DNA of 64,000 nt from an uncultured Gammaproteobacteria bacterium (GCA_947259175.1 CAMYKW010000005.1:1-64000); one strand, 5' to 3'; positions 27,634 to 38,686 are shown, counted from the stretch's first letter. Notes: generated from the sequence alone by a model not told the origin. Numbers and translations: made by a program.

Positions 27634-27999
27634 TTAATCCTTGTGCGTCTCCCGCTGAGCGAGCACCATTTGCCTGACGTGGTCACCCCACAATCCCTCG
27701 AGGTCGTAGAACGATCGATCCTCCGGGTGCATTACGTGCACCACCACATCACCGAAATCCAGCAGCACCCATGTGCTTTTTTCCCGGCCTTCCACCCCCA
27801 GGGGACGAATATCGTGTTCGCGCAGCGCATCCAGCACCTTATCGGCGATGGCTTTCACGTGGCGATCCGAAGTACCACTGGATATCAACATGCAGTCGGT
27901 GATGTCCGTCAAATCCCGCACATCCATGACCTGTACGTCGACGGCCTTCATGTCGTGCAATGCCTCCAAAGCGATGTCTTTAATTTGTTCAGACTGCAT
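27634..27999 (-). CDS. rsfS: Ribosomal silencing factor RsfS
   Basis: A 121-residue RsfS/YbeB/DUF143 protein that binds L14 and blocks subunit joining under starvation. Family motifs MDVRDLTDITDCMLISSG and WVLLDFGDVVVHVM are intact. ATG 27999 overlaps the nadD 3' end by 11 bp. An in-frame extension upstream lies within nadD and is not family-like. Confidence 0.96.
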   Translation of the reverse strand: MQSEQIKDIALEALHDMKAVDVQVMDVRDLTDITDCMLISSGTSDRHVKAIADKVLDALREHDIRPLGVEGREKSTWVLLDFGDVVVHVMHPEDRSFYDLEGLWGDHVRQMVLAQRETHKD

Positions 28000-28648
28000 G
28001 TTTTTGCCTCGACTGCGCGGCGCAGCGGTATAACCCGTGCTGCCGTATGTAGGACAACACCGCGGCGGGGAGATCGGCGGAGGCGTCACCCTGTGCCGCG
28101 ATTTTTTCGCGAATGGCCGACGCCGACACATCGATGTGCGGCGTGTTGCAGATGAGCACACGGCCTGCGCAAGTGCGCTCCAGTTCGCCGGCATCGGCGC
28201 TGAACGGGTCCCGGTACCAGCTTGGGGTTAATGCGGACACCGGGGAGCCGGTTCTGGGCAATACAAGCAAATGGCTCAATGCCAGGATCTGCTGCCAGCA
28301 AAACCAGGCATTCATACCGAGAAACGCATCGGCGCCGAGTATCAGCGCCATCGGCTGCCGCCCCAGTTCCGCGCGCAGCGAGCGCAGCGTCCATAACATG
28401 TACGACGGGCCGCGGCGCTGCTGTTCGCGCCCGTCCTCGGTAAACCCGGGCTGGTCGGCAAGCGCCAGGCTCAGCATCTGCGCGCGATGAGAGACGGAAG
28501 CGGCCGGGGGCGCGCGATGCGGCGGGCGGGCGCTGAGCACATAGCGCACGTGGTCCAGTCCCAGGGTATCGTACAAGTGACGGGTAACTTCAAGGTGCCC
28601 GCGATGAACCGGATCGAAGGTCCCGCCGAAGATCCCGACGATCCTCAA
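27989..28648 (-). CDS. nadD: Nicotinate-mononucleotide adenylyltransferase NadD
   Basis: NadD makes nicotinate adenine dinucleotide in NAD synthesis. The 219-residue protein has the nucleotidyltransferase HIGH-type motif GGTFDPVHRGHL at residues 8-19 and the C-terminal ISSTxIR-like DVSASAIREKI. The start is a TTG (28648); no ATG or GTG exists between it and the upstream in-frame stop, and the family begins a few residues before GIFGGTFDPVH. A GGGG lies about 12 bases upstream. Confidence 0.95.
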   Translation of the reverse strand: MRIVGIFGGTFDPVHRGHLEVTRHLYDTLGLDHVRYVLSARPPHRAPPAASVSHRAQMLSLALADQPGFTEDGREQQRRGPSYMLWTLRSLRAELGRQPMALILGADAFLGMNAWFCWQQILALSHLLVLPRTGSPVSALTPSWYRDPFSADAGELERTCAGRVLICNTPHIDVSASAIREKIAAQGDASADLPAAVLSYIRQHGLYRCAAQSRQKHAV

Positions 28649-28699
28649 ACTGCGACCCCGTTCAATGCGTCACCCTCGAGGCGCGCAAGCCGTTGTGCA

Positions 28700-29977
28700 T
28701 TACTTGCGTATATGACCGTCTCCGACGACGATGAATTTTTGCGTTGTCAATCCTTCAAGTCCCACCGGTCCGCGCGCATGCAGCTTGTCGGTGCTGATGC
28801 CGATTTCGGCGCCCAGTCCGTATTCGAAGCCGTCCGCGAAGCGCGTCGAGGCGTTGACCATTACCGAACTCGAGTCGACCTCGGCGAGAAAACGGCGCGC
28901 CGTGGTGATATTTTCGGTGATGATGGCATCGGTGTGTTGCGACCCATAGCGATGGATGTGGTCGATCGCCGCATTGAGGTCGGACACAACCCGGATCGAC
29001 AAAATCGGCGCCAGATATTCCGTGCTCCAATCCTCTTCGCTGGCGGGACTCACCTCGCTGACGAAGTTCGCGGTGCGCGGGCATCCGCGCAGCTCTACGC
29101 CGGCATCGGCATACATCGGCGCCAGAATTCCCAGGACCTGCTGCGCCACCGGTTCGGCAACCAACAGCGTCTCCATGGTGTTACAGGTACCGTAACGCTG
29201 CGTCTTGGCGTTGTACGCGACGGCGACCGCCTTATCGATATCGGCGTGTTCATCGATGTATACGTGACACACGCCGTGCAGGTGCTTGATCACCGGAATC
29301 GTGGATTCCCGGGTGATGCGTTCGATTAATCCTTTCCCTCCCCGCGGAATGATGACATCCACGTACTCAGGCATACGCAGCAGTTCGCCCACCGCCTCAC
29401 GGTCGGCGATTTCCACCACCTGCACCGCGTGCTCGGGCAATGCGTTTTCCACCAGCGCCCGCGCAATACATTGAGCGATGGCCACGTTTGAATGAATCGC
29501 CTCGGAACCGCCGCGTAACACCGCCGCGTTTCCAGCCTTCAAGCACAGGCCGGCGGCATCGGCGGTGACATTGGGACGCGACTCGTAGACGATGCCGATG
29601 ACGCCCAAGGGCACGCGCATACGCCCGACTTGAATACCCGAAGGCCGATAGTTCATATCCGACACCGATCCCACCGGATCGGGCAGCGCGACGATTTGAC
29701 GCAGCCCCTCCGCCATCGCGGCTATCCGGCCGCTGGTGAGTTCGAGCCGATCCAGCAACGCATCCTCCAATCCCGTCCGCCGGGCATTTTCGAGATCCCG
29801 GTGATTGGCTCTGGTCAAGGACTCCCGGCCATGCTCGATATGATCGGCGATCGCCAGCAATGCGGAATTTTTCACCCCGGTATCGGCGTGCGCCATGCGA
29901 CGTGCCGCTTCGCGGGCGCGTCGACCCAGTCCCTGCATGTAGGCGTTAATATTGTGCTCGGGTTGTACTTGTGACAT
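28700..29977 (-). CDS. proA: Glutamate-5-semialdehyde dehydrogenase (gamma-glutamyl phosphate reductase)
   Basis: The second enzyme of proline synthesis, reducing gamma-glutamyl phosphate with NADPH. The 425-residue aldehyde-dehydrogenase-fold protein has the catalytic cysteine in YGTCNTMET and a family motif [14 protein letters not shown] 29977 ([14 protein letters not shown]) is chosen; an upstream extension overlaps holA. It lies 5 bp after holA. proB is not in the window. Confidence 0.97.
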   Translation of the reverse strand: MSQVQPEHNINAYMQGLGRRAREAARRMAHADTGVKNSALLAIADHIEHGRESLTRANHRDLENARRTGLEDALLDRLELTSGRIAAMAEGLRQIVALPDPVGSVSDMNYRPSGIQVGRMRVPLGVIGIVYESRPNVTADAAGLCLKAGNAAVLRGGSEAIHSNVAIAQCIARALVENALPEHAVQVVEIADREAVGELLRMPEYVDVIIPRGGKGLIERITRESTIPVIKHLHGVCHVYIDEHADIDKAVAVAYNAKTQRYGTCNTMETLLVAEPVAQQVLGILAPMYADAGVELRGCPRTANFVSEVSPASEEDWSTEYLAPILSIRVVSDLNAAIDHIHRYGSQHTDAIITENITTARRFLAEVDSSSVMVNASTRFADGFEYGLGAEIGISTDKLHARGPVGLEGLTTQKFIVVGDGHIRK

Positions 29978-29982
29978 GCACC

Positions 29983-31014
29983 TCAACCTGATTGCGCGGC
30001 GGTCACGGTTTTCACGCCACCGAGGGTTAAACAGATACGTTCCAGCGACCACCAGACGTCGCCATCCGCCCGGCCTTTCGCAACGCGGTCCGCGTCGGCC
30101 GCCTGCTGCAACAGGCTCCGCCAAGCGGACACATTGAGGCGTTTGAGCGCCTCGGTGACGACGGCGTTGCGCCGGGCCCAGATATTATAAGCGCGAAACA
30201 GCTGGGCGCGGGATTGGCCGCTCGCCAAGCCCGCCGCCAGCTGCGCCATCACCCGGATTTCCCGGGTCAGGGCCCAATTCACCAACACCGGCTCCGCCCC
30301 TTCCCCACGCAGTGAGTGCAACATGCGCACCGCTTTGGGGGTGTCGCCCGACAAACACACATCCACGAACGCATAGACATCGAACCGGGCGTGATCACCG
30401 ATACTCGACATGATGCGGTCCGCCGACAGCCGCCCGTCCGTGCACAGCAATGCCAGTTTATCGATCTCCTGGGCGGCCGCTAACAGGTTGCCCTCCAGAT
30501 AATGGCAAAGCAACTGGACCACTTCGGCATCCGCGCGCAACCCGCGGGAATCGAGGCGCGCGCGTATCCATCCGGGCAACCGGTCCGGCCCGATCGCGCG
30601 GTGCTCGATAATCACGCCGCACTTGTCGATGGCCTTGACCCAGCGGCTTTGTTTGACACGCGCTTCCAGGCGGCCGGCAATGATGAGCAACGCCGCGTCC
30701 GCAGACGGACGCTCGCAAAACCCGGCAATAGCGCGGGCGCCGGGTTCACCGGGACGTCCAGACGGCAGGCGCAGCTCGAGCAGTTTACGGCTGGCAAACA
30801 GAGACAGGGACTGGGCGTGTTCGTGCAGTTGATTCCAGTCGAAACCCGGTTCCGCGGATAGACGGATGCGTTCCTCGAAGCCGTGCTTGGCGGCGAGTTT
30901 GCGCATCGCGTCATAGGACTCCTCGATCAACAGCGGTTCATCGCCGTGCAGCAACGTCACCGCCGGCAATTCCCTCGCCAAGCGCTGTTGAAGCTGGTCA
31001 GAAGTGATTCGCAA
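29983..31014 (-). CDS. holA: DNA polymerase III subunit delta
   Basis: The clamp-loader subunit that opens the beta ring. The 343-residue protein has the N-terminal AAA+-like fold ([18 protein letters not shown] near residue 21) and the C-terminal collar domain. The start is TTG at 31014; no ATG or GTG occurs upstream before the stop at 31051. The lptE-holA order is the standard one in gammaproteobacteria. Confidence 0.94.
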   Translation of the reverse strand: MRITSDQLQQRLARELPAVTLLHGDEPLLIEESYDAMRKLAAKHGFEERIRLSAEPGFDWNQLHEHAQSLSLFASRKLLELRLPSGRPGEPGARAIAGFCERPSADAALLIIAGRLEARVKQSRWVKAIDKCGVIIEHRAIGPDRLPGWIRARLDSRGLRADAEVVQLLCHYLEGNLLAAAQEIDKLALLCTDGRLSADRIMSSIGDHARFDVYAFVDVCLSGDTPKAVRMLHSLRGEGAEPVLVNWALTREIRVMAQLAAGLASGQSRAQLFRAYNIWARRNAVVTEALKRLNVSAWRSLLQQAADADRVAKGRADGDVWWSLERICLTLGGVKTVTAAQSG

Positions 31015-31050
31015 TGCGTTGCGTTGGCGACGGCGGCGCGTATCGCGCCA

Positions 31051-31599
31051 TCAGGCGTGCGCGGGCGACGAACCGCCGGGATCCCGGGCGGCGCGTTTTA
31101 CCGGTGTGTCACGGCTCGCGATGGTCGATAACTGGCGAATAATGCGTTGCGCCATGTCCCGGGTCATATCCTCACGCAGCACGCGCTCTTCGTTCTCCGT
31201 CTGCAGCAACTGACTGCTGTCGAAGTTGAAGTCGCGCTCCAACCGCAGCGGTTTGGATGTCCGCAGCTCGGTGCCGTCCTGACCGGTTACCGTGTAGCGG
31301 ACGCTGTACACCAGCCGGTAGCCGTTGACCTTGCCCCGGGTGTCCAGGGTGCGTACCTTGCGCTCGTAAGAAACGTCGTGCAGCTTGAGCACGCTTCTGG
31401 CCGTCGCGGGATTGCCGACCACCGACGCCCCGGCGCCCTCCAGGGCCTCTATCATCTCCTGCCGCAAACTGCTGTCGCTGCTCTCTACCGCGATCAACAA
31501 CAGCTTTTCCGACAGCGGCAGATTACCGCGTAAATGGAACCCGCATCCGCTGATTAGAATGCCGACACATAAACCTACAGCGATAGAGCGCATAACCAT
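31051..31599 (-). CDS. lptE: LPS-assembly lipoprotein LptE
   Basis: The outer-membrane lipoprotein that plugs the LptD barrel for LPS insertion. The signal peptide ends in LISG-C (lipobox), followed by the family start CGFHLRGNLPL. The body of about 160 residues matches LptE/RlpB. Two ATGs (31599 and 31593) are possible. It lies 59 bp downstream of leuS. The Ala/Arg/Pro tail is probably disordered. Confidence 0.94.
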   Translation of the reverse strand: MVMRSIAVGLCVGILISGCGFHLRGNLPLSEKLLLIAVESSDSSLRQEMIEALEGAGASVVGNPATARSVLKLHDVSYERKVRTLDTRGKVNGYRLVYSVRYTVTGQDGTELRTSKPLRLERDFNFDSSQLLQTENEERVLREDMTRDMAQRIIRQLSTIASRDTPVKRAARDPGGSSPAHA

Positions 31600-31658
31600 A
31601 AATCAATACCGAATTGTCAATTTTGAGGGATGAGTGGAGATTATAAACGGCTTAACGT

Positions 31659-34136
31659 TTAGCCCACCACCAAATTCACCAATTTACCCGGCACGACAAT
31701 CAGTTTTCTCAAGGTCTTGCCGCCCACATGACGCTGAATCTTGTCATTAGCGAGCGCGGCGTCACGGATTGCGTCCTCCGTCGCGTCCGCCGCCACCTCG
31801 ATGTGGCCGCGCAACTTGCCGTTGACCTGCACCACCAGCCGCACCGTATCGCTGACCAAGGCTTGCTCGTCGAGCTGCGGCCAGGGGGCATCGATAATCG
31901 GATCCGGCTCACCGAATCCGCGCCACAGCGCATGCGTGATATGCGGCACGATAGGCGCCAGCACCTTGACCAGGGCCACCAGCGCCTCGCGGAGCACCGC
32001 GTCGGCGTGGTTATCACCCTCGGGCCACGGGTGGCGATCCACGGCATTGGTCAACTCCATGCACGCCGCGACGACGGTATTGTATTGGTATCGCGCGTAG
32101 TCGTTTTGCGCCCGCGCCAGCATTTTGTGGGTTTGCGCCCGTAGGTCGCGCAGTCCCGGATCGTCGAGTTCGGCGAAATTGACATCCAGCCGCGACGCCC
32201 GGGCTACCGCCTGCTGGTGTCGGTGGCACAACGCCCAAAGCCGCCGCAAATAACGGTACGACCCGGCTACCGCGTCGTCGTTCCATTCCAGGGATTGATC
32301 CGGGGGCGACGCGAACATGATGAACAATCGCACCGTGTCCGCGCCATAGCGGTCGATCATCTCCTGCGGATCGACCGTGTTGCCTTTGGACTTGGACATC
32401 TTGGCGCCATCCTTGAGCACCATGCCCTGGGTGAGAAGATTGGTGAACGGCTCGTCCGACTGGACCAAGCCGACATCGCGCATCAATTTGTGAAAGAACC
32501 GGGCGTACAGCAGATGCAGCACCGCATGCTCGATACCGCCGACATATTGATCCACCGGCAACCAGTAATTCGCCCTGTCGTCCAGCATCACCTGGTCATT
32601 GTCGGAACAACAGAACCGTGCGTAATACCAAGAAGACTCAAAAAACGTATCGAAGGTGTCGGTCTCACGCACCGCCGGCCCGCCGCCATCGGGACAACGG
32701 GTGCGGGAAAATTCCGGCATCTGCTTGATCGGCGAACCCACCCCCTGGAAATCCACGTCTTCCGGCAGCACCACCGGCAACTCGCCGGCGGGCACCGGCA
32801 CCGCCACGCCGGCTTCATCCGGGCAATTCACCATAGGTATCGGGCATCCCCAGTAACGCTGCCGCGATACACCCCAATCGCGCAGACGGTAGTTGACCTT
32901 GCGCGCCCCCTTGCCGTGTTGCGCGAGATACTCGGCGATGGCGTCGAAAGCCTCCGCCGACGTCAGGCCGTCGAACCGGCCGGAGTTCTTCAACACGCCG
33001 TAGTCCTCATAGGCCCCGGTATCGATGTCCAGCTCCGAACCGTCGCCGGGATAGACCACCGGCAGAATCGGCAGCCGGTATCGGGTGGCAAACTCCCAAT
33101 CCCGCTGATCATGGCCGGGTACCGCCATCACCGCACCGGTGCCGTAGGCCATGAGCACAAAATTCGCGACCCAGATCGGCACCGGCTCGCCGGAAATCGG
33201 GTGGATCGCATTGCGGCCCAGCGGCATGCCCTTTTTTTCTATGGTTTCGATATCGGCTTCCGAGGTGCTGGTCCGCCGGCACTCCTGAATGAACGCCGTC
33301 AACTGTGGATTTTTTTCCGCCGCCTCCAAGGCAAGGGGATGTTCGGCGGCCACCGCCATGTAGGTGACCCCCATGATGGTATCCGGCCGGGTGGTGAAGA
33401 TGCGCATATCCTGCTCTGCGCCTTCAACGCCGAAATCGGCCTCCACGCCCTCGGAACGGCCGATCCAGTTACGCTGCATGGCGCGCACCGCTTCCGGCCA
33501 TCCGGGCAACTCATCGATGTCGTTGAGCAACTCCTCCGCGTAGTCGGTGATCTTGACGAACCATTGGGGAATTTCGCGGCGCTCGACAATGGCGCCGGAC
33601 CGCCATCCGCGCCCGTTGATCACCTGTTCGTTGGCCAGCACCGTCTGATCCACGGGATCCCAATTGACCTCCGCCTTTTTTTTATAGACCAGTCCCCGGT
33701 TGAAGAGCTCGGTGAAAAACCACTGCTCCCAGCGGTAATATTCCGGTTTACACGTGGTCAGCTCCCGCTCCCAGTCGTATCCGTACCCCAGACGTTTCAG
33801 TTGCGCGCGCATGGCATCAATATTGGCGTACGTCCACTGGGCTGGAGGGACTTTGTTGTCGATCGCGGCGTTCTCCGCGGGCAATCCAAACGCATCCCAG
33901 CCCATCGGCTGCAATACGTTCTTCCCGCACATGCGTTGATATCGGCTGATCACATCGCCGATCGTGTAGTTGCGCACGTGGCCCATGTGCAGCCGTCCGG
34001 ACGGGTACGGGAACATGGACAAGCAATAGAACTTCTCGCGGTCCGGGTCCTCTACGGCGCGGAAACTGTGGTTGCTCTCCCAGTCGGCCTGCGCCGAATG
34101 CTCGATTTCTTCCGGTTTATAGTGCTCGTCAATCAT
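31659..34136 (-). CDS. leuS: Leucyl-tRNA synthetase
   Basis: A class I synthetase of 825 residues. The HIGH motif is [13 protein letters not shown], the CP1 editing domain is at about 220-410, and [12 protein letters not shown] is the KMSKS loop. The C-terminal anticodon-binding and terminal domains are complete. ATG 34136 ([12 protein letters not shown]) is preferred over upstream in-frame codons. It is divergent from the DUF4124 gene. A very long open frame on the opposite strand is an artefact of GC-rich codons. Confidence 0.98.
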   Translation of the reverse strand: MIDEHYKPEEIEHSAQADWESNHSFRAVEDPDREKFYCLSMFPYPSGRLHMGHVRNYTIGDVISRYQRMCGKNVLQPMGWDAFGLPAENAAIDNKVPPAQWTYANIDAMRAQLKRLGYGYDWERELTTCKPEYYRWEQWFFTELFNRGLVYKKKAEVNWDPVDQTVLANEQVINGRGWRSGAIVERREIPQWFVKITDYAEELLNDIDELPGWPEAVRAMQRNWIGRSEGVEADFGVEGAEQDMRIFTTRPDTIMGVTYMAVAAEHPLALEAAEKNPQLTAFIQECRRTSTSEADIETIEKKGMPLGRNAIHPISGEPVPIWVANFVLMAYGTGAVMAVPGHDQRDWEFATRYRLPILPVVYPGDGSELDIDTGAYEDYGVLKNSGRFDGLTSAEAFDAIAEYLAQHGKGARKVNYRLRDWGVSRQRYWGCPIPMVNCPDEAGVAVPVPAGELPVVLPEDVDFQGVGSPIKQMPEFSRTRCPDGGGPAVRETDTFDTFFESSWYYARFCCSDNDQVMLDDRANYWLPVDQYVGGIEHAVLHLLYARFFHKLMRDVGLVQSDEPFTNLLTQGMVLKDGAKMSKSKGNTVDPQEMIDRYGADTVRLFIMFASPPDQSLEWNDDAVAGSYRYLRRLWALCHRHQQAVARASRLDVNFAELDDPGLRDLRAQTHKMLARAQNDYARYQYNTVVAACMELTNAVDRHPWPEGDNHADAVLREALVALVKVLAPIVPHITHALWRGFGEPDPIIDAPWPQLDEQALVSDTVRLVVQVNGKLRGHIEVAADATEDAIRDAALANDKIQRHVGGKTLRKLIVVPGKLVNLVVG

Positions 34137-34212
34137 GGCGGCGTATTGTAGCGGCTCAATCGAGGCCATCAACTCCCGGGCGGCCGGTCTTCATGTCCGT
34201 GCCGCAACAGAC

Positions 34213-34218
34213 TAGAAT
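34213..34218 (+). promoter_or_regulatory. Possible -10 box upstream of the DUF4124-gst pair
   Basis: TAGAAT (5 of 6 to the sigma-70 consensus) lies 31 bp before the ATG at 34250. The -35 candidate 17 bp upstream (TTCATG) is poor. It lies in the divergent gap with leuS. Confidence 0.3.
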
Positions 34219-34249
34219 TGGCGGCCTTACATCATCGCGAGGGCGGCAC

Positions 34250-34618
34250 ATGGTGCGCCATCTCATAGCTTTGCTGTGCCTGGCAGGATTGGCGGCCGGC
34301 ACCGCGTCGGTGCACGGAATGAAACTGTACAAGGTGATACAACCGGACGGCACCGTAGTCTACCAGGACAAGCCACCGAAAAAGGGGTCCAAGGCCGAAA
34401 TCGAGGTCAGGGACATCAATCCCAACGCCAATGTGGTGCCGATCGAACAATTTCCCACCGACGGCGAATTCACGGTTCCCGAGGGTCATGCCGGTTCGAT
34501 TGAGCCGGGCGGTCCCGCGGGGCGAACCCAGGTAATCCCGTTACCCAGGGATAATTTCGCCGACACCGAGGACCCGGCGGCGACGCCGGCCCCGCAGGCA
34601 CCGGAGCGCGGACCCTGA
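34250..34618 (+). CDS. DUF4124 domain-containing secreted protein
   Basis: A 122-residue protein with a signal peptide (about 1-23) followed by a short DUF4124 domain (KLYKVIQPDGTVVYQDKPP). A Pro/Ala-rich tail follows. DUF4124 is common in secreted proteobacterial proteins of unknown function. ATG 34250 has GAGGG about 7 bases upstream, which decides this start over a codon 57 bp earlier. The stop TGA is followed directly by the ATG of the GST gene. Confidence 0.8.
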   Translation: MVRHLIALLCLAGLAAGTASVHGMKLYKVIQPDGTVVYQDKPPKKGSKAEIEVRDINPNANVVPIEQFPTDGEFTVPEGHAGSIEPGGPAGRTQVIPLPRDNFADTEDPAATPAPQAPERGP

Positions 34619-35290
34619 ATGATTGACCTGTATACCGCCGCGACACCCAACGGCTACAAGGTGTCGATCATGCTGGAGGAGACCGGCATGCCGTACACGG
34701 TCCATCACGTGAAACTCAAGGACCAGGAACAGAAGCAGGACTGGTACTTGAAGCTCAATCCCAATGGCCGCATCCCCACCATCGTCGACCACGACAACCG
34801 TGATTTCGTGGTATTCGAGTCCGGGGCGATACTCATCTATCTGGCGGAAAAGACCGGCCGCTTCCTGCCCGACGATCCCGATCGCCGCTCCCAGGTGATC
34901 CAATGGTTGATGTTTCAGGTGGCCGGAGTCGGCCCCATGCAGGGACAGGCTCACGTATTTTATCGCTACGCCCCGGAGCAGATTCCGTATGCGATCCACC
35001 GCTACCAGCAGGAGACCTTGCGCCTGTATCAGGTGCTGAACGGCCGGCTCGAGCAGCATGAGTTCCTGGTCGACGACATCTCCATTGCCGACTTCGCCAC
35101 CTATCCCTGGGTGCGCAGCTACAAATGGGCGGGAGTCCCCATCGATGGCCTGCCGCACCTGGAACGGTGGCTGGCCGCCATGCGCGCCCGTCCCGCAGTG
35201 CAACGCGGATTGGACGTACCGGTGAAACGCGAACAGCTGCAGGCCCGGTCCGCCGCGGAAAAAGCGGAGCTGGGACAGAGCATTATCTAG
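34619..35290 (+). CDS. Glutathione S-transferase family protein, YfcG-like
   Basis: A 223-residue GST with an N-terminal thioredoxin-fold domain ([16 protein letters not shown] and [10 protein letters not shown]) and [14 protein letters not shown] for glutathione binding. A helical C-terminal domain follows. The pattern closely follows E. coli YfcG/YghU disulfide-bond oxidoreductases rather than detoxifying GSTs. It starts directly at the upstream stop. Its 3' end overlaps the convergent TPR-lipoprotein gene by 8 bp. Confidence 0.9.
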   Translation: MIDLYTAATPNGYKVSIMLEETGMPYTVHHVKLKDQEQKQDWYLKLNPNGRIPTIVDHDNRDFVVFESGAILIYLAEKTGRFLPDDPDRRSQVIQWLMFQVAGVGPMQGQAHVFYRYAPEQIPYAIHRYQQETLRLYQVLNGRLEQHEFLVDDISIADFATYPWVRSYKWAGVPIDGLPHLERWLAAMRARPAVQRGLDVPVKREQLQARSAAEKAELGQSII

Positions 35291-35780
35291 TTTGTAAGCG
35301 GTTCGCTTTTTCCCTCGCGGTGCGCGCCCGGGCGGGCTCTCCCGCGCCGTCGTGGGCGGCGGCGATCAACCGCCAATTGGCGGCGTGCAGCCGCCGGTCC
35401 CGGGACAAGGCATTGGATTTCGCCGCGAGTTGCGCCGCCTGGTGATAGCGTTGCTGCTGCATGCGGACCTTCGCCAAATCGTGCCACAGCAACGGGTTGC
35501 GCGGCTCGATGCGCAACGCCCGCTCCAGCGCCAGCACCGCTTGCGCATACTGCCCGGTGCCCGCCGAGTGGGTCGCATCGCGCATTAGATTGAGTACCAC
35601 CGGCTTGCTGGACGCCGGCGCCGCCGGGACCGGTTCCGGCGGCGGACGGGTCGGCGCACCGATGCTCGCGCAGCCCGCCAGGGACGCGATGAGCAAACCG
35701 GTAATAAGCCGCCCGCCCAAGGCGCCCGGGCATCCCATCGGTATTCTTGCCAAGCCGGGTGAAGGAACGACTGTCGCCAT
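35283..35780 (-). CDS. Lipoprotein with TPR repeats, downstream of PBP1B
   Basis: A lipoprotein signal ends in SLAG-C at about residue 37 from this start. A short Pro/Ala linker is followed by about two TPR units ([17 protein letters not shown]). The start could be ATG 35780 or ATG 35738, which gives a more ordinary signal length. It lies 88 bp after mrcB in the same direction, so it may share the operon. A role as a PBP1B activator or scaffold (as for LpoB or CpoB) is inference. It is not recognisably LpoB. Confidence 0.7.
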   Translation of the reverse strand: MATVVPSPGLARIPMGCPGALGGRLITGLLIASLAGCASIGAPTRPPPEPVPAAPASSKPVVLNLMRDATHSAGTGQYAQAVLALERALRIEPRNPLLWHDLAKVRMQQQRYHQAAQLAAKSNALSRDRRLHAANWRLIAAAHDGAGEPARARTAREKANRLQTR

Positions 35781-35867
35781 GACACGGAAGATACACTGCG
35801 CAACTCCCTGTTGCCTACCACGAACTATCGTGGGATATCCCGGCGGCGGTGCGGCGCGCGGTCGTCG

Positions 35868-38261
35868 TCAGCGCTGAAACAGGCGTTTGAACCAACTACG
35901 CAATTTGCCACCGCTGTCGCCGCCGCTGTTGTCACCGACGTCGGGGGACGCGCACGACGCCCGCTGCGTCGGCGCGGAACCGGCGATGAACGGCAGCTCG
36001 ATCGCATTGTCGCAGTTTGCGTCGGCGCGGCGGCCGCTGGCCGGGTCCACCGCCACCAGCTCCACATCGGCAGGCAACGGAAACTCGTCGCCGTATAGAT
36101 CCAGACGCCGCATGATGTCCGCCCATACCAACATGGCGCCGGACGCACCGCTCAAGCCCACCGGTTCATTGTCGTCGCGGCCCACCCACACCACCGTCAG
36201 GTAACCACCGCCGTAGCCGGCGAACCAGCTGTCCCGGTAGTCATCGGTCGTGCCGGTCTTGCCGGACACACGCGTCCCTCGGGGAAGTTTGCCACGCAAC
36301 CCGCGGGCGGTGCCGGAGCGCACCACTTCCTGCAGAGCGTAATCCAACAAGGCCATTGGGCCGGGTGGTACGACCTGCTCGACCGACAGTGGATAGCGCG
36401 CCAGCGGGCGCTGATCCTGGGACAACACCGAGCGGATGGAACGCAGCGGTGTGCGAAACCCACCACTGGCAAAGGTAAGATACATCTGCGCCACCTCTAC
36501 GGGCGTCAACTCCACAGCGCCCAAAAGCAACGACGGGAACCGCTGCAGGGGACGGCTGATGCCGAGTTCCCGCAACTCGGCAATGATGTTGTCGACTCCC
36601 ACCTCCATGCCCAACCGCGCCGTCGAGGCGTTGTACGATTGCGCCAGCGACTGAACCAGCAGCACGCGACCGTGAAACCGTTGGTCGTAATTGCGCGGCG
36701 TCCACACCGGACTGCCGGCCTGTTCGACGCGCAGCGGCGCGTCTTCCAGCACCGTCGCCAGGGTGTAGCGCCGGGGCTGCCGCAGCGCGGCGAGATACAC
36801 CACCGGTTTGATCAACGAACCGACCGGCCGCTGCGCATCCAGCGCGCGATTGAATCCCGCGAAGCGTGGCTTGCGGGCGCCGACCATCGCAGCGACTTCT
36901 CCGCTGTCGCTGCGCACCACGACCACCGCCGCCTCCAGGGTGCGCGCCGGCAGTTTGCGCGCGCGCTCTAGGGCGGCGAGACGCTGACGCACGGCGTTTT
37001 CAGTTACCTGCTGGACGTCGGGGTCCAGGGTGGTGAAGATGCGTAACCCGTCGCTGCGCAGGTCCTGCTCGCGGTAGTCCCGGCGCAGCTGCTTACGCAC
37101 AAATCCCAGGTAGGCCGGATACGCCAGCGCCGACTGTATGCCTTCGCTGCTTACACCCAATGGCTCCGACTTCGACCGTTTCGCGGTCTGATCATCGATG
37201 AATTCCAACTCCCGCATCTTGTCCAGCACCAGGTTGCGCCGCTCGCGGCTGCGGCCGGAATGGCGGTGCGGATTGTACAGCGATGGTCCGCGGACCAGGC
37301 TCACCAGCAGCGCAATCTCGGAAAGCTTGAGCTCCTCCAACGGGCGGCCGAAATAGAACAGACTGCCAAGACCAAAACCATGGATGGCGCGGCCGCCGAC
37401 CTGCCCCAGATAGACTTCGTTCAGATACGCCTCGAGGATCTCATCCTTGTCGTAATGGATTTCCAGCAACACCGCCATCACCATTTCGTTCAGCTTGCGC
37501 GTCAATGTGCGCTCGGCGGTGAGGTAAAAATTCTTCACCAGTTGCTGGGTCAGCGTGCTGCCTCCCTGCACCACGCGGCCGGCGCCGAGATTCACCCACA
37601 ACGCGCGGGCCAGCCCCCGGGGGTCCACGCCGATGTGGGCGTAGAAATCCCGGTCCTCGACAGTCAGCAGCGCGTCAATCAACGCCTGGGGAACACTGTC
37701 GAGCCGCACCAGGGTTCGGTCCTCGTGATCCATCGAGGACACGCTGCCGAACAACCGCGGCTCGAGGCGCACCAGATCGATGGGCGCGCCGTCGCGCGTC
37801 AATCGGGCCACTTGGCCGTTGCGAAACTGGATTTCGAACGGCAGCTCCGGACGCGGGCCGTCCCAGAATACATACGGCCGCGCCACCACCGTCAGCCCAT
37901 CGCCGGCGACGGTATAGCTACCCTGCCGCCGGGCATCCTGCACACGGCGGTATCCCAGTTCCTGCAACTCCTCGATGAATCGTTCGCGATCGAGGCGCAG
38001 GTCCTGGTACAGCTCCAGCGGGCGGGTGTATACATGAGCCGGTATCGGCCAGCGTTGCCCCTCGAAACGATTGCGGATGGTGATGTCGAGATAAACGATG
38101 TACGCCAGCGCCGCCACCGCCACGGCAAATGCGAGTCGCGAGAAAGTATACGCGATCCGTGTCCGCCGCCGCGGCGAGGCGCGTTTCCGGCCGCGGCGGC
38201 GTCTAGCCGCGGTTTTACTCTTACCTTTGCTCGATACGGTGTGTTTTTTTGCTTTAGACAT
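35868..38261 (-). CDS. mrcB: Penicillin-binding protein 1B (bifunctional)
   Basis: A class A PBP of 797 residues. A basic cytoplasmic tail and one transmembrane helix (about 42-60) precede a UB2H-like domain. The GT51 glycosyltransferase has EDRDFYAHIGVDPRG, and the transpeptidase has SLIK (active-site Ser), SYN and KTGTTDDYRDSWF. It polymerises and cross-links peptidoglycan. ATG 38261 (MSKAKKHT) is preferred to an upstream start. The DUF2007 gene precedes it by 45 bp. Confidence 0.97.
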   Translation of the reverse strand: MSKAKKHTVSSKGKSKTAARRRRGRKRASPRRRTRIAYTFSRLAFAVAVAALAYIVYLDITIRNRFEGQRWPIPAHVYTRPLELYQDLRLDRERFIEELQELGYRRVQDARRQGSYTVAGDGLTVVARPYVFWDGPRPELPFEIQFRNGQVARLTRDGAPIDLVRLEPRLFGSVSSMDHEDRTLVRLDSVPQALIDALLTVEDRDFYAHIGVDPRGLARALWVNLGAGRVVQGGSTLTQQLVKNFYLTAERTLTRKLNEMVMAVLLEIHYDKDEILEAYLNEVYLGQVGGRAIHGFGLGSLFYFGRPLEELKLSEIALLVSLVRGPSLYNPHRHSGRSRERRNLVLDKMRELEFIDDQTAKRSKSEPLGVSSEGIQSALAYPAYLGFVRKQLRRDYREQDLRSDGLRIFTTLDPDVQQVTENAVRQRLAALERARKLPARTLEAAVVVVRSDSGEVAAMVGARKPRFAGFNRALDAQRPVGSLIKPVVYLAALRQPRRYTLATVLEDAPLRVEQAGSPVWTPRNYDQRFHGRVLLVQSLAQSYNASTARLGMEVGVDNIIAELRELGISRPLQRFPSLLLGAVELTPVEVAQMYLTFASGGFRTPLRSIRSVLSQDQRPLARYPLSVEQVVPPGPMALLDYALQEVVRSGTARGLRGKLPRGTRVSGKTGTTDDYRDSWFAGYGGGYLTVVWVGRDDNEPVGLSGASGAMLVWADIMRRLDLYGDEFPLPADVELVAVDPASGRRADANCDNAIELPFIAGSAPTQRASCASPDVGDNSGGDSGGKLRSWFKRLFQR

Positions 38262-38306
38262 CGGCGGGGGAGGAAAAATCAACACGCCATCGCGGTGGCG
38301 CAAGCG

Positions 38307-38612
38307 TCAAGCTCGTGGCGCACCGCAGTTCCAGCATAGTTCGAATGTTCCCGGATTATGTTCGCCACACACGGTGCAGGTGAAAGAATTCAACGTCTCT
38401 TGCGGCCGTTCGAACCGCTCGACGACGCTCCGTGCGCGATCCAAGTCCCGGTCCTCCACCCAAAGTTCGGGGTAGGTATGGGTGAACGGCAACTCGCCAA
38501 CGCCACCTTGCGCGTTCTCGTTGAATACCTGCGCTGCGATACCCTCGGATTCCAACATATGCAACAGCAAGTACGCTTCGGGCAGATGGCCGGCTGTGTA
38601 TAATCGTCGCAT
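38307..38612 (-). CDS. DUF2007 domain protein with zinc-ribbon tail
   Basis: A 101-residue protein. The first ~70 residues match the DUF2007 'putative signal transducing protein' fold (MRRLYTAGHLPEAYLLLHML and ELWVEDRDLDRA). The C-terminus has two CxxC pairs (CTVCGE and CWNCGA), consistent with a zinc ribbon. The function is unknown. ATG 38612 is the family-like start. It lies just upstream of mrcB and divergent from the isomerase gene. Confidence 0.82.
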   Translation of the reverse strand: MRRLYTAGHLPEAYLLLHMLESEGIAAQVFNENAQGGVGELPFTHTYPELWVEDRDLDRARSVVERFERPQETLNSFTCTVCGEHNPGTFELCWNCGAPRA

Positions 38613-38686
38613 TGGGAAGTATCGTCGGTGTTCGCATAGTTTAGCACCATCGCCCCCGCTTCTATTTATCATTCAGAGACCCGCGC

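Noticed and set aside
31649..31664. Near-palindrome GGCTTAACGTTTAGCC after leuS
   Set aside because: It is short, contains the leuS stop codon and has no T-run, so it is not a convincing terminator or operator.
32217..34151. 644-codon open frame on the plus strand
   Set aside because: It lies antisense to leuS, whose motifs are complete; long antisense frames are expected from GC-rich codons.
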